A stretch of 64,000 nucleotides of DNA, taken from assembly GCA_029891345.1 (NCBI GenBank), contig CM057009.1, positions 310,065,666 through 310,129,665 on the forward strand, given 5' to 3'. Within the stretch, counting starts at the first letter, position 1. The number at the start of each line of letters is the position of its first letter. The DNA comes from Dryococelus australis (taxonomy: Eukaryota; Arthropoda; Insecta; Phasmatodea; Phasmatidae). Below, one piece after another: positions 47,896 through 59,210 of this stretch. The position numbers and the translations under genes were made by a program. Below the pieces are notes generated by a model. It was not told the origin of the DNA and searched no databases. It was given only the letters and a program-made list of their open reading frames with translations.

Positions 47896-48567
47896 AATAT
47901 GAATTGACATTATACATATTAATTTGTAATTTCTCATCTTCTTTGAATGTCTTTTACTGCTGCATTCTGGCCGGAGTGGAACTGTTCTTGATCTCCGCGC
48001 GGTTTGAATTTATAAACAAATCTTTTCCAATATTGACGGACATACATTTTAAAACACTTCAGACATTTTGGACCCTGAAAAATAAAGAAGACACATTTTA
48101 CACTGCAAATAATATTCCGTTAGAGGAAAGGCCAAGGTGGTGGTGTGAGCAACATAACACTGCTGTATCAGGCTCTGGCCAGCTGTGAACCGGGACCACC
48201 TGTCGAGGGCAAAGAAAACATGGCCTCAGAGGTCTTTTGGTTCTGCGGCATTTGCAGGAGGTGGTGGTGAAAGCAGGAACAACGTTGCGGGGACGTGGTG
48301 GTGACTCACCTCGCCTCGTGCGAGTGCTGTGTTGTGATTTGTTGACACTTGACGTCACACTCACTGCCCTACTAACCTCCCCAAACCCTTTGAAACTCTC
48401 TTGCCCTACTAGGCTCTCCTCTGCGGGAGCTGAAAAGCTTCGGAAAGGCATCTCGCCTTCACTTGTGGATTCAAAATTTTCATTTTCACTGTTGTAACAA
48501 CCAAATTCAGCTGTGCCTTGGGGAAACCCCTTAAAATTTACTTCATTGGCACTGGTTGTGTTTAAGT

Positions 48568-49530
48568 TTACTTGTGCACCCTTGTTACCACTTTGTTTGT
48601 GTACACACGGAAATCCCTTGAAACTGCTTTGATCTGCTCTGTTATTACTGGCCTTAAAAAAAAAACCAGAAATGGTGTTTCACTACTACTTGCTTCCCCT
48701 ACTTGTGTGTGGGTATTCTCGTTACCTACTTCCTCACTTTTAGGCTTGGAGTATTCTGTTGGCATAAAACCCCTAAATGACAATTCGTATTCTGGGTCGG
48801 GTGTTCCTGTGTTAGTGTTGTTGTTTACATTGGTGCATGTGTTGACATTTCCCTGTGCACTCCCTGGTATACTGCACCGCGCTTGCCAAGGTACTGGGCG
48901 TAACGGCATCTCCTTGCCTCTCTTCTCTACAGGTGGCCGGGCTATACAAAGGTCGTCACGGTGCCCTTTCGTGACACGTCTTGGTCCCAACTTCACTAAA
49001 TACATGGAATTCCCCATCTTCTCTTCTACTCTTACTGGCCCTGTCCATCTAGGTGCAAGTCCAGCACAGTATTTCTTCTTCCCAGCTGAAAGTGGGTTCT
49101 CCCTCACATACACGTAGTGGGTTCTCCGTCACGTACACGTACATCCCTGGCTGTAGTTCCGGCTGTGATTTTCTGCCCTCTGATACCCACGTGGTACAGT
49201 ACCTTTCATGATTCTCCCTCGTCTGGGTATGAATTTGTTGTTGGTATGCTACCACTTCCTTGATGGGTACCGGGGGGGGGGGGGTTTCCTCTGTGTTCTC
49301 CCGGCGCACGCAACTCGCTGCCTTGGACCATCTCTACCGGGGTTTTCCCTGTGGCTGCGTTTACACGGTTTCTAATACAAAACATTATTTCAGGAATTAG
49401 CTTGACCCACCTGGTGTGATATCCGCCTAGCTGAATTTTCTCAACTAAACCTTTATATCTTGGTTTCGGCGCTCGGTCAGATTTGCGCGGGGGTGGTACA
49501 GTATTTTGTTCCCCATTTCGTGCAGTACTT
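48568..49530 (-). pseudogene. Integrase C-terminal region of the third gypsy element
   Basis: The upper part (about 49310-49480) reads YHTRWVKLIPEIMFCIRNRV then NAATGKTPVEMVQG, the usual run after the integrase core. Then come two overlapping frames, where YVTENPLRV and YVRENPLSAGKKKYCAGLAP appear to be a short duplication of the same stretch, followed by RWTGPVRVEEKMGNSMYLV, a beta-barrel C-terminal domain. The end (48568-48850) is Asn/Thr-rich and unassigned. A run of 12 G bases at 49271-49282 marks a slippage-prone spot. Confidence 0.7.
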
Positions 49531-49533
49531 TCT

Positions 49534-50656
49534 TCACTTTCTTCCTATAAATTGGGCCCTGTTATCGGTTAACAAAAATTCCAGATAACCCCATCTCTGA
49601 AAAAATTCTGTCTGCATGATCTGGGTGACCGTGTGTGCGTGTACGTTAATCATGGGAAATGCTTCAGTCCATCTGGTAAGTGGGTCCGTGACAACAACCA
49701 AAAATCTCTTTCCATTGGTGGTGCGGAGATACGGGCCCATTATATCTAGTGCTAGAGTCTTAAATGGTTCGGTTGGCAGCTTTGGTTGTTGTGGAGCATC
49801 GCTGTGTGTTCTCCGCGGATTCCTAGTGTTGCAGGTGATACAGCATTGTACATATTTTTCGTACAACCCTTTGAATTCCTGGCCAATGAAAGAATTTTTG
49901 CATATTTCTGCATGTTTGTTCGGTATCTGAGTACCCATGTTCAAGACTGTCATGTGCATACATGAATACAAGATCCCGTTTTTCCTTCGGTAGATAAGTT
50001 TGCCATCTTGCGCAATTACCGGGTGGTTTCACGTGAATCTCCCGATATACCACTCTCCAATGCTCGGAATACCACATGACACAGTGTTGCGGACGTTGTG
50101 CAGCATCTGGGGAATTTTCCTGCACTGTGTGTACGTCTTTGACTACCTCATGAACATTCATTGAAACAATTTTGCCGGGTGGTGTGGAAACAATGTTTTG
50201 CAAAACAAGAGCTTGTATGTCTGTTGTTTGTGTAGCACGGCAGGGTGGTAGTGCCTCTTTCCATTCCACATCGCCGGTTACCGTTAGGTTCAGACAGGGA
50301 TTCCTGGACAAGGCATCCGCGAGCTTGTTGGTTTTTTCCGCCACGTGTTCTACCTTGAAGTCAAACTCATGGAGCAATAGCGCCCAGCGGGCAACTTTAC
50401 TTTTCCCGTTATGCATGCTCTCTAACCACACAAGACAACGGTTGTCAGATTTTAGAGTAAACTGTCTCCCTAACAGGTACGGCCGGTACTTTTGCAGTGC
50501 ATGTACAATTGCCAAACACTCCTGTTCATTGACATGGTACTTGCATTCTGTCTCACCAAACTTCGCGCTGTGGTAGTTTATTATGTGCTTTTCCCAGTGT
50601 GCTCCCTCCTGGTACAACATGGCCCGGATGCCTTCCTGACTGGCATCTGTTTGCAT
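49534..50656 (-). pseudogene. RNase H and integrase core of the third gypsy element
   Basis: The 277-codon frame 49823-50656 starts with RNase H (MQTDASQEGIRAMLYQEGAH with the first catalytic Asp, then SAKFGETECKYHVNEQECLA with a Glu, LKSDNRCLVWLE with an Asp, DALSRNP at the end). It continues into the integrase zinc domain (HDSLEHGYSDTEQTCRNMQK). The next frame, 49534-49971, gives CCITCNTRNPRRTHS (the Cys pair), LALDIMGPYLRTTNGKRFLV (first core Asp) and FLLTDNRAQFIGRK (second Asp). A frame change links the two at about 49830-49970. The catalytic residues of both domains are largely preserved here. Confidence 0.85.
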
Positions 50657-50699
50657 GACAATGGGTAAATCTGGGTTGAATCTGGCTAGCGGATTACAA

Positions 50700-51480
50700 T
50701 TCTGAAAAGCCAGTTTGATTTAATTAAATGCTTGATCGGCTAGAGGTGTTCAAAAAAATTTACCTTTTTCACACAATGAAGCAGTTAATGGTGTGGTAAT
50801 CACAGAAAAGTTTGGGACGAACTCCGTTAACCAATAAATTAAACCAAAAAATTTTCTGACTTGTTTACGTGATCTGGGTGTGGGTTTGTTTTGAATTTCC
50901 TGCACGTGTTGTTGTTCTGGTTCGTGTCCATTCCCTGTTACGTAGTGTCCCAAAAACTCCATCTTACTAATACCCAACTTACACTTTTAAACTTTGCACG
51001 TAAACTTATGTTCAAGCCGTTCAAACACAAGGCTCAGATGGTGCAAATGCTCTTCCTAGTTGTTAGACCAAACAAGTACATCAGCCATCGCAAAGTCTCC
51101 TATGTATCCATCTAGTACACTAACCATTAAGTTTTGAAACGTTGCAGGAGCACACTTTAAACCAAATGGCATAGCAACAAACTGGAATCTACGCCGGTCT
51201 GGCATGGTAAAAGCTGTTTTCTTTCTGTCTTGGGGACGGATAGGCACTTGCTAATATCTGGACTTCAAATCTAGTGAGGGAAAACGGTAGCTGGCCCTAA
51301 TGTTGACAAAGTGTCCTTCATATTAATTACTGGAGGTGGCATGTTTACAGTGATCTTGTTCAAAGGGCAGAAATCAACACAAAATCGCCATTCACCATCC
51401 TTTTTACAGTTAAGCGTGATACTTGAGTTGTAGAGACTCTGTGTAGGTTCAATCACATTGTCATTAAGCATTTCACGTAC
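50700..51480 (-). pseudogene. Reverse transcriptase of the third gypsy element
   Basis: Three frame pieces: 51271-51471 (MLNDNVIEPTQSLYNSSITL, then EWRFCVDFCPLNKITV), 51056-51247 (FTMPDRRRFQFVAMPFGLKC, then DGYIGDFAMADVLVWSNN), and 50750-50977 (ISKMEFLGHYVTGNG, then FFGLIYWLTEFVPNFSVITT). The YxDD box reads AMADVLVWS, so the Tyr and the first Asp are gone. Stops separate the pieces. Confidence 0.8.
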
Positions 51481-51519
51481 CTGCTGCTTGATGACACGGC
51501 GAAAGAAAATACCTGGAAC

Positions 51520-51903
51520 TCATAGTTTGGAGTACACCAGGTCCTCGTGTGTTGTGATGATCTTATGCTCCGTGATGTTGGTGCGCTGCAGCTTCCCCTC
51601 AGTGTGGAACACACTGGCATGCTGGTCCAGCAGATGTTGCAGACATTGCTGATGTGTGACGGGCCCTTCAAGCTCAAAGTCGGCAAGCGGCACAGCAGTT
51701 GTTTTTGTTGGCGGCATTGCTCCCACGGCGTATAGGGTCCACCTGCCACGTTTCCCCACGTACAGACAATCTAAATGCAGCTCTATCATGGCTTGGTTGT
51801 CAATAAGCCATGGCAGTCCCAGAATTATCTCCTTGCATAAGTCCGGCACAATGTAAACATCACACTTGGTACGCAGCTCTCGGATCCCTACCGTTATGTG
51901 CAT
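51520..51903 (-). pseudogene. Protease and linker of the third gypsy element
   Basis: An open frame with CDVYIVPDLCKEIILGLPWL, the second half of a retropepsin (the IILGLPWL strand is diagnostic), followed by a long linker toward RT (HQQCLQHLLDQHASVFH). The active-site Asp region would lie upstream near 51960-52030, where AATSHKCVTRSIPGDNN-like sequence is interrupted by a stop. Confidence 0.7.
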
Positions 51904-52051
51904 ACACTTCTCGCCTTGCCTTGTTGATGCATGGTGGTGAATTGCAGACGTTGCGGCGGCACTCTAGTTGTTATCACCTGGAATAGACCTTGTGACACAC
52001 TTATGGCTCGCAGCAGTGTCAATGACGGCAATCACTTTCTTACCTTCGAGT

Positions 52052-52255
52052 TCAACACTGACCCTTAATGCGCGTACAGTACTGTGAGTCACTTGTAGCA
52101 CTCTTGCATGCATAGCAGATGGGTTTTCCTGCTGCTGTGGCGACTGTGTAATCTGGCTGACAGGTGGTGATGGTCACATGACATCTATAGCTAGCATGGG
52201 GGTACAAGTGGCGGGGGTTCACGGTGTTGGTCTGGCACTTGTTCACTTCATTCAC
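52052..52255 (-). pseudogene. Gag zinc-knuckle remnant of the third gypsy element
   Basis: KPICYACKSATSDSQYC has the C-x2-C start and the final Cys of a retroviral-type zinc knuckle, but the His is absent (SDSQ in its place). Only this end of gag was recognised. Confidence 0.5.
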
Positions 52256-52299
52256 CTGCTTATCTCGTTTGTAAGCACATGCCTCCCGGGTAAACAGGT

Positions 52300-54810
52300 T
52301 TTGTTTACATGATCATACACTTCACATACCAAGTTTCCATCAAATTAATAAGAATTAGTTACAAACATTTAGTGCACATCATATATATCTTTCAAAGTCA
52401 TTACAATGTTACATTTACTTTCAGTTTTGGTATAGGTACATGATTCATTAGTTGCTGAATGGTTCAATACTCCATACATAGTTTACACAAAATTCCCCAA
52501 AATTATGATCATCATATTTCAAAACATTGTTCACAGTATTTAATTATATATTTTATTTGAAAATAATTTTTTATCAAATTTTATTATGTTTAGTTTAAAC
52601 AACACAGATTTAATTATTTTAAAGTTTCTGTTTTCCATCTAAAGTTGAGGTGGTACCCACTACACATGCCCTGTTGCTTCTAAGTTTGCTTAGTATTATT
52701 AAAATTCCTTGTTTGGATAAGCACACAAAAAATATATATATAAGGCAATCCAGGTCTGCCCCAAAAACTATAAAAACCACTGCCACATTTACTTTAAACA
52801 TCTTAATAATATCTAGGTCAGTGTTAACAAAAAGTGACTCAGACCTGCCATACTCAAAAACTTTCTCTTATTGCTAAAATCCAAGGACATTATACACACT
52901 GGAGCAACCTTTCCGCACGTCATCTCTATGTTCGTAAAACTAAACACACAACAATACCTCAACCGTTATTCGTTGTCAAAAAAGAAAAACTCTTCATGTT
53001 AGTTATAACCTTTCATTTAACATACACTATTAAATTTAAATAATTTTCATTAACTCCAAAACTATCCGTTCATTGCAGAATTTTACATTCTTAAACATGG
53101 ACATCATAATGGGATCAATATCCGCAATACCCAGTAGACACAAATTCATATTTCAACATTATAAACCAGTAGGCTACAAATTTAGACTGTTTTTTCTTGG
53201 TTTTCAAAATTATTCTGCAACATACCTCAGCATTTTTCAAAATCAACATGTATACACATCAACATACAAGCAACCTTTTTTGAGAATAATGTAAATACAT
53301 TTACAAAATTCAAAATTGAATTCATAATGGTTTTCCATTATGACACAAAACATACTATGCTTTGATTTAATTACAATACACCCTTACTTTCAATTACAAT
53401 AATATAGTAAAACACAGCATTATACACTTCATTTAAGCTTGTCATTCTCCAAATTAAATCTTTTATGTTTGATGCATAGGTACAGTCAATTATGAAACTT
53501 TTTATCACTCAGATATGATTCGTTAAAAAATTTATAAACAAAAAATATACATACCTTATACAGTTTATTACTGCATTTTAAATTATCACTTTTAATAATC
53601 ATTAAGTTTTCAAATTCCTTTCATATTAGAAAACATCATAATTGTAAATTTATATTATCTTACTCTTCGTCACAAAAGATATTATTTCACTCCATTTTAT
53701 GACGTTCCATGAACAGTGTTACCCTCTGTCAAAATATCATGATGCAAATAGTTATTACAAATTTAATTTAAGAAAGTAATATTAATTCTTCAGATTAATC
53801 ATAACAGGCCTATCTAGCCTTAACAAATGTATCTGTAACAAAATAATCACGTTACTTTCTGCTAATAAATTTCAATACAACTGTCTCAAGTTCAATTATA
53901 AAAGTTAATACGTTATAAACTAACACTAAATGAATAAACACTAATAGAATCAAAACAAATTACCTCACATTTGGTCTCGCTCTAAACTCATCAAGGTTTG
54001 TTAACCTACATCCTTTACCTAGTATGATCTTACTTGAAAATTTCAATTACAAGTAGGCCTATGTAGTTTATACCTTTACATGTTTATCATTATTATATAA
54101 TTAGGACAACTTTGTCTCGTTTATACACCATAACCCAAACATTACATTAGATCACCCACTATTCTACAATTTCCTGTTACTCTTAAATCCCAGGCCACCA
54201 TGAGACATGCCAGTTGATATTGTGTATTTACATACATAGTAATATACTTTTTATTCAACTTTAATTTGTATAAAAAACTATATTATACATAATAATGACA
54301 TGAATTGACACTACTTAATCGTATTAGGCTAGCCTACATCAAATCACAGACTATATTGTGTATCTTCTTTCTCTTCATCATTCTCACTTTACACAATTTT
54401 CTCTTCTTCCTAACACATTTCCTCACAACAGATTTCTCCATTTCTTTACACCTGAAACTACATTTCTTTTTTCTCTTGTAAGTCTTCTTTACCCCCCCCC
54501 CCCCAATCATGCCTTTATTTCTCTTTTCTTGGCTTACAGTTCCTTTTCTGAATAACTCATGAATCTTAAACAAGTTCGGCACGTTAACACATTTTGTACT
54601 TTGTTCAAAATTGTCACTATTACATTTACTGAATACACAACCATATTTTTTTCCTATTTAACCCCGCACTTTCAAAATTATACTTTGCTACTGTGGTTGT
54701 GATATCAGCAGTGGCACAGAAAATGCAAATATATGAAATTACCCTCGGTTAGTGAAAAGTAACAGCTGAACCTTACCTAAAATTCATTTCACTTAGGGTT
54801 TTTCGTGGAT
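52300..54810. other. AT-rich sequence, upstream part of the third gypsy element or insertion
   Basis: Very AT-rich, with a pyrimidine-rich patch and a C-run near 54491-54504. No gag frame was recognised, although this lies between the gag zinc knuckle and the candidate LTR. It may be an insertion or a leader. Confidence 0.35.
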
Positions 54811-54817
54811 TAACCCC

Positions 54818-55301
54818 CTAAATTTTCTGTTGTATTACATGAATTTCGTTTACTTCAATTTCTAAATTGTGGCAGTTGTACTCTACAATATCCACCGTAT
54901 TTTGACAATCATGCTCTAAAGTGTCTATTATACTTTGGCAATTTGCATCTTTGGTTTGATCTTTTACAACTTTACTTCCACTACTAAGAAAATTTGGCAA
55001 TTCTACAGAATTGTTTACACCCTGACTTGCATTAGTTACACATTCTTCCCTAACATCTGTTGGTTTCACATTTAGGGCAATCTTCCATTCTGTTACAATT
55101 TTGGTGTTATTATCTAACGTAGCCAAAATATTTGTTTAGTTTTTTTATTAACTGTTTTAGTTCTGCCCCATTTTCTATAACTAACTGTAAGATTAAACTT
55201 AGCTGCTCACTCATTTGTGCCTGTTGCATCATGTACCAGTATTGCCTAACCTGCATTCTTATTTTACCATACAATTGGCTTAAAAAATAAAGGAATGACA
55301 A
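54818..55301 (-). pseudogene. Possible gag N-terminal coiled-coil frames
   Basis: Two overlapping frames on the - strand. 55110-55301 reads MMQQAQMSEQLSLILQLVIE then NGAELKQLIKKLNK, a heptad-like helix. 54818-55126 continues with DNNTKIVTEWKIALNVKPTD and an Asn/Glu-rich end. Their position just downstream of the primer site of the candidate LTR, in the same direction, suggests the start of a gag gene. No family motif confirms it. Confidence 0.35.
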
Positions 55302-55623
55302 AGCATATGCAAATCAATGTGATATTAGTAACAAAAAAAGATTGTCATTAGAATTCTACAATATTTTTAATACCTGCAATTTCTCTGGCGAAAAGGTTAC
55401 ATTTACCTTGATGTATCATTGTTCATTAAATGGAAACTGTGAGCGGTGTGTCAACTACATTCTGTTGTTAGAAGTTTGAGGTTGACATAATTACACTAAC
55501 CCTGGAACACGAATGATGAAAACTCCGATGCGCCGGCAACAGCTTGGCTGGCAGTTTCTTGAATTATTGATGAGGATGAATGTCTGCAATCTTCACATTG
55601 CAGGGCATGTGTAGAAATTCAGG

Positions 55624-55641
55624 CAGAAACGTCGGGCGCCA
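55624..55641 (-). other. Primer-binding-site-like sequence on the - strand
   Basis: On the - strand TGGCGCCCGACGTTTCTG begins two bases after the end of the LTR-like sequence (TTACA). The TGGCGCCCGA start resembles the lysine-tRNA type of priming site, with the later bases diverged. Confidence 0.6.
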
Positions 55642-55643
55642 CT

Positions 55644-56439
55644 TGTAACCGGTTACTGCCCTGTTCTCTCATAGTTCTCAGTAAACACCAACAGACTAGC
55701 TCAGCGTGAGTTGGAGACTTTGAATACATAATAATGAAAGTTTGTTGATACCAGGATTGCCAATAAATAAAAGAAGAAGTTAAATGTTTACTGGAGATTA
55801 ATTGTCATCTCTGCAAAACAAAATATTGACACTCGCAGCTGATGAACAAACAAAAAGAAGACAGAATGGCAGCCTTCATAAAACAAAACTTCTTACTTCG
55901 AGAGTTACAAAGACGAGAGAGTATCGTTACTTTTCTCTCCCATCACCTTATTGACTCCTCACACCGATGGAAAATAAATTTAATAGTTATTTGAATTGAA
56001 ATGTCCAAAATACAAAAGAAGGTTAAAGTTGCGGGCGCTGGTCGGTGCGAGTCTGATCACACGCTGCAGGCTTTCCGACTGACAGCTGACAAACGATTGT
56101 GCTGCGATGAACCGTTGTGATACCAGAGAAAGGTCGCGCTTCTTTATATATTGGTAGAAAGTTTCCTCGTTGAAAACATATTGTTTTCGAGCAGTTGGTC
56201 ACGTCAGCCAAAGGTGACCTCTGTTATTTTCCTCGCTTCACCATGTCGTGCCTTGCGGTGGCGATGTTTTTAGTTTACTCACCCAGTAAAAAGGAAAAGA
56301 TGCGCTATCATCCTATGATGTCTGTTGTTGACGTCTGTTACTACTGATGAAATGAGGAAAGAAAAACAACAAATTTGGAAAAACAAAAATATATGAAATA
56401 CAAACAAGTTGTCATTGCCACGACCTTTCACATATTACA
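55644..56439 (-). repeat. Candidate 5' LTR on the - strand
   Basis: Reading the - strand, the segment ends in GGTTACA just before the primer site and may begin at TGTAATATG (56439), giving TGTAA and TTACA as matching inverted ends. It holds a TATA box (TATATAAA, complement of 56143-56150). No second copy was found, so the far border is uncertain. It fits the third gypsy element by orientation. Confidence 0.5.
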
Positions 56440-56601
56440 TGAATTATTATCCTTGACTGAAATATAGACAATTGAAATACTTCCCGAATATACTAATTAT
56501 ATACATCTAGCTGCAATGCTACAAGTTATGATATTAGAGTATCAGCAACAGAATCGAGGAATCGGTATCGGTATCGGAAAACATGGTATCGGAACAACAC
56601 T

Positions 56602-56870
56602 ACATTTTATTGTTATTTTTAATGCAGCATCAAGGGGTAGGTGTTGAGAGCCAGTGAGGGGGGAAACAAGGTTTTTATGGAGCAGCATCAGAATGCATGG
56701 GTGTGGGAAACTAGAGTTCTTCGAGAAAAAGTTCTGGCTAGCGGCATCATGTAGATAGATTCCCAATAATAAAATCTGCTAATGCACCCATTAGGAATCG
56801 AACCTGGCTCTCCATGTTGAGGGCAAAGTGGAGGTGTGAAGACCATGAGCCACCCCTTATTACGCTGCTG
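56602..56870 (-). repeat. tRNA-derived SINE, copy 3, within composite repeat B
   Basis: Read inverted: GGTGGCTCATGGTCTTCACA head, box B AGGTTCGATTCCTAATGGG, body ATTGGGAATCTATCTACATG, TAGTTTCCCACACCCATGCA, TCACTGGCTCTCAACACC, and the tail GATGCTGCATTAAAAATAAC. It pairs with 45185-45450. The part that follows at 56875-57065 completes the composite unit. Confidence 0.7.
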
Positions 56871-56874
56871 ATAG

Positions 56875-57065
56875 GTGCAAAGGGGAGGATGCTGCATGTA
56901 GGCTCATGTTGGGAGGTGAGCACTCTAGCGCACTAAATCACTATGTCCCCTCTTATGCTGTGTCATCATTGCAAAATGGGCCTGGGTGCTGTCTGTGCTG
57001 CGTACCCAAATCTTCATAATTTGGTAGATTGTAGTAGATCTTCTGATGTAAGTAATCTCTCCTGT
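56875..57065 (+). repeat. Non-SINE half of composite repeat B
   Basis: Inverted counterpart of 44955-45180. Read on the - strand it contains TAGTGCGCTAGAGTGCTCACC, which looks like a second tRNA-type box A, so the composite could be a SINE with two tRNA-like heads in tandem. Its box B is not recognisable. Confidence 0.5.
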
Positions 57066-57069
57066 CGCC

Positions 57070-58430
57070 CTATGTTTTTTCCTGCATGGGTAAAATACCG
57101 CACGTGGGCAAACATGTTTATGTTTGAAATTTTTTTTACAATTTTATTGTTTTATGTGCTTGCATAATACATAATTTTTATCTATGTGGAATTATGCAGG
57201 GTTGATAGAGTGTGAAGTATGTTAGCAATAATTGGAAGTATCGTATCCCCATACTACACAAGATTTTTCCAACAGGAATATTAAATAATAAATGTTTGCC
57301 AAGGGGGGACAAGCTTGTTGATTTAGTGCAATAAGTGACTGTTTTTTTTAATCTGTATTTATCCCAAACTACTCTTTTGTTATGCTTCTTCCTTATGAAA
57401 AATTTTTCCTATACTGTTTTCACAGTATTTTGAATATTTCTTCCATTTCATTCATGGTTTTAGTTTTCATTTTGAATATCAACAGTTTGTCACATGGAGC
57501 AAATGTGTATTCGAGCCATAAATTAAACTTTATTGGCAACGAGATTATGTGGCGAGCTACCAACAATTTATTTTCCTCATTCAGGCTAAAAATGTGTAAA
57601 TATCCTTTGTGGACCTGCACTTGTTATGGGTGACAACTGCCTTTTAGAATGTGATGGAATACAGTTTGGGCCTCCCAGACCATGTTTTCATTAGTTAGCC
57701 CAGAACCTGCTATGGATATTGGGGAGGGTGGGGGAGGAGGGAAGGGGGGCATAATGGCCACTCATGCAATGACATAATTTTATCTTAAGTTATTGCTGTA
57801 AATGGTGATAAATCACATTTTACCAAATGGGGGACTTACAGTCCCATGGTATTCGCAAGTGTAGGTAGATTATTGTTTCATAAAAAAAGTGTTTGCAATG
57901 TTTCTCACACTTATGCAAGCTGCAATTTCTATTCTGCGCACAACCAATCATTTCATGTTTTTGAGCACATTTGATGAATGCATTTGGGACGTACTGAGGT
58001 CTCTGCATACACTGGATACATAAATTTTAAACGTACAGTGTTCTTGTACCATATTTTATAAGGTTATAATGAGGTTGCATATTCCTCCAGCTGGTCCAAT
58101 TATATACTCAAAATTTGAGCACATTTTTAAAATTTGCTGGAAAATATATGCTTATTATAATCTAGTCTGATGAAACCAACAAGCTGTTGTAATAGAATAA
58201 CTGAACATATAATAATTTACTGGACTGAATGTTAAAATGAGGGATGAGAGTGATCTGTCACCTTGGTTACTTTGTTTGCATTAACTACTTTCCCCCACTT
58301 GCACACTCTTGTAGACAAAGCTTAAAACAATGAGTGTTAGTGGTAACGGATTAAACGAGAATGAATAATTGGTCTGACTGAAATGGTGGGGATAAGAGGG
58401 AAAACAATAAATAAATACCCAATGAAGAAT
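57070..58430. other. AT-rich intron sequence
   Basis: No coding or repeat signal was recognised apart from a short G-rich patch (57717-57750). Confidence 0.4.
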
Positions 58431-58434
58431 AGGC

Positions 58435-58770
58435 TTTATTGTTTGGAGAGAGGAGTGGGGGACACCTTGATGATGGGTTTTGGGAAAGGGAGGGGTGTGT
58501 GGAGCGAATGTGAGTAAATGGTAACAGAGGGGAAAGGGAAGAGAGGGTCAGACGTAAAGTAAAATCAATAAAATATATGATGGTTGGAGGGGGTGGGGAA
58601 TGGGGACAATTAAACTGTCAATACAAACTGGCAGTGATTGAGAGTGGGAAGGGGTGGAGTAGAGCCAATAAACATTTGTGGTGGGGGGAGGGGGTGTGAT
58701 GAAATCCAATGCGTTGTTAGAGGGGGGCAAGTACAAATGTGTGGTGGGGGTGAAGGTTGTTGAGATGTGG
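58435..58770 (+). repeat. G-rich degenerate minisatellite
   Basis: Alternating AT-rich (CAATAAA, AAATCAATAAAATAT, CCAATAAACA) and G-rich (GGAGAGAGGAGTGGGGG, GGAGGGGGTGGGGAATGGGG, GGTGGGGGGAGGGGG) segments recur about every 40-55 bases. The units are too diverged for a precise consensus. It lies directly at the 3' side of an inverted SINE. The - strand is open for 156 codons only because it is Pro/Ser/Thr-rich by composition. Confidence 0.6.
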
Positions 58771-58774
58771 GTTT

Positions 58775-59030
58775 GGAGGGTGAAGAGATTTGGGTGGCTC
58801 CTAACAGCAAGGTCTTGAGAACTGATGAGAGTGAAGTTACATGAGTATGGAGTTGCACCGGAATGATAGGGTGGAGGGAATGAGATATCCCCAAGAAAAC
58901 CCGCCGACCAGCGGCATCGTCCGGCACGATTCCCATTTGTAAAAATCCGGAGTGAACCAGCTGGGTATTGAACTTGGTTCGCCTTGTTGGGAGGTAAGCA
59001 GTCTAACTGCTCAGCCACCTTGACCCCATG
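58775..59030 (-). repeat. tRNA-derived SINE, copy 4
   Basis: Read inverted: GGTGGCTGAGCAGTTAGACTG (box A), GCGAACCAAGTTCAATACCC (box B region), AAATGGGAATCGTGCCGGACG, GGCGGGTTTTCTTGGGGATA, then GTTAGGAGCCACCCAAATCTC. The closest relative in the window is copy 1 at 1478-1735, which shares the whole 250-base order. Confidence 0.8.
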
Positions 59031-59187
59031 GGCAAGAGGGTTTGTGACGTATTTATCAATAAAAAATTAGTGGTTGGGATAGTTGTCTGCTGGTCTTCGT
59101 GCTGGGAGCTGATTCGCTGATTGCTCCACCTACCATGTTTGTTTCAGACCCCGGACCTCCTGTGTTAAAGTCTTGAAATGTAAATTT

Positions 59188-59210
59188 AAAATAATAATAA
59201 TAATAATAAT
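59188..59210 (+). repeat. (AAT)n microsatellite
   Basis: About seven ATA/AAT units after an AT-rich stretch. A simple repeat. Confidence 0.9.

Larger units (their letters stand above)
48480..52300 (-). mobile_element. Decayed Ty3/gypsy retroelement (third copy), polyprotein part
   Basis: The - strand carries, from high to low coordinates, a gag zinc-knuckle remnant, protease, RT, RNase H and integrase in Ty3/gypsy order and with the longest open stretches in the window (up to 277 codons). Its 5' LTR may be the one at 55644-56439 in the same orientation, with 3.3 kb of weakly coding sequence between. No 3' LTR was recognised. It lies antisense in the second nucleotidase intron. Confidence 0.85.

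Noticed and set aside
54334-54582. Lys-rich open frame on the - strand
   Set aside because: It is the translation of a pyrimidine-rich simple stretch and a C-run, not a protein gene.
58548-59018. Open frame of 156 codons on the - strand
   Set aside because: It runs through a SINE and a G-rich minisatellite. Its Pro/Ser/Thr bias comes from the repeat.
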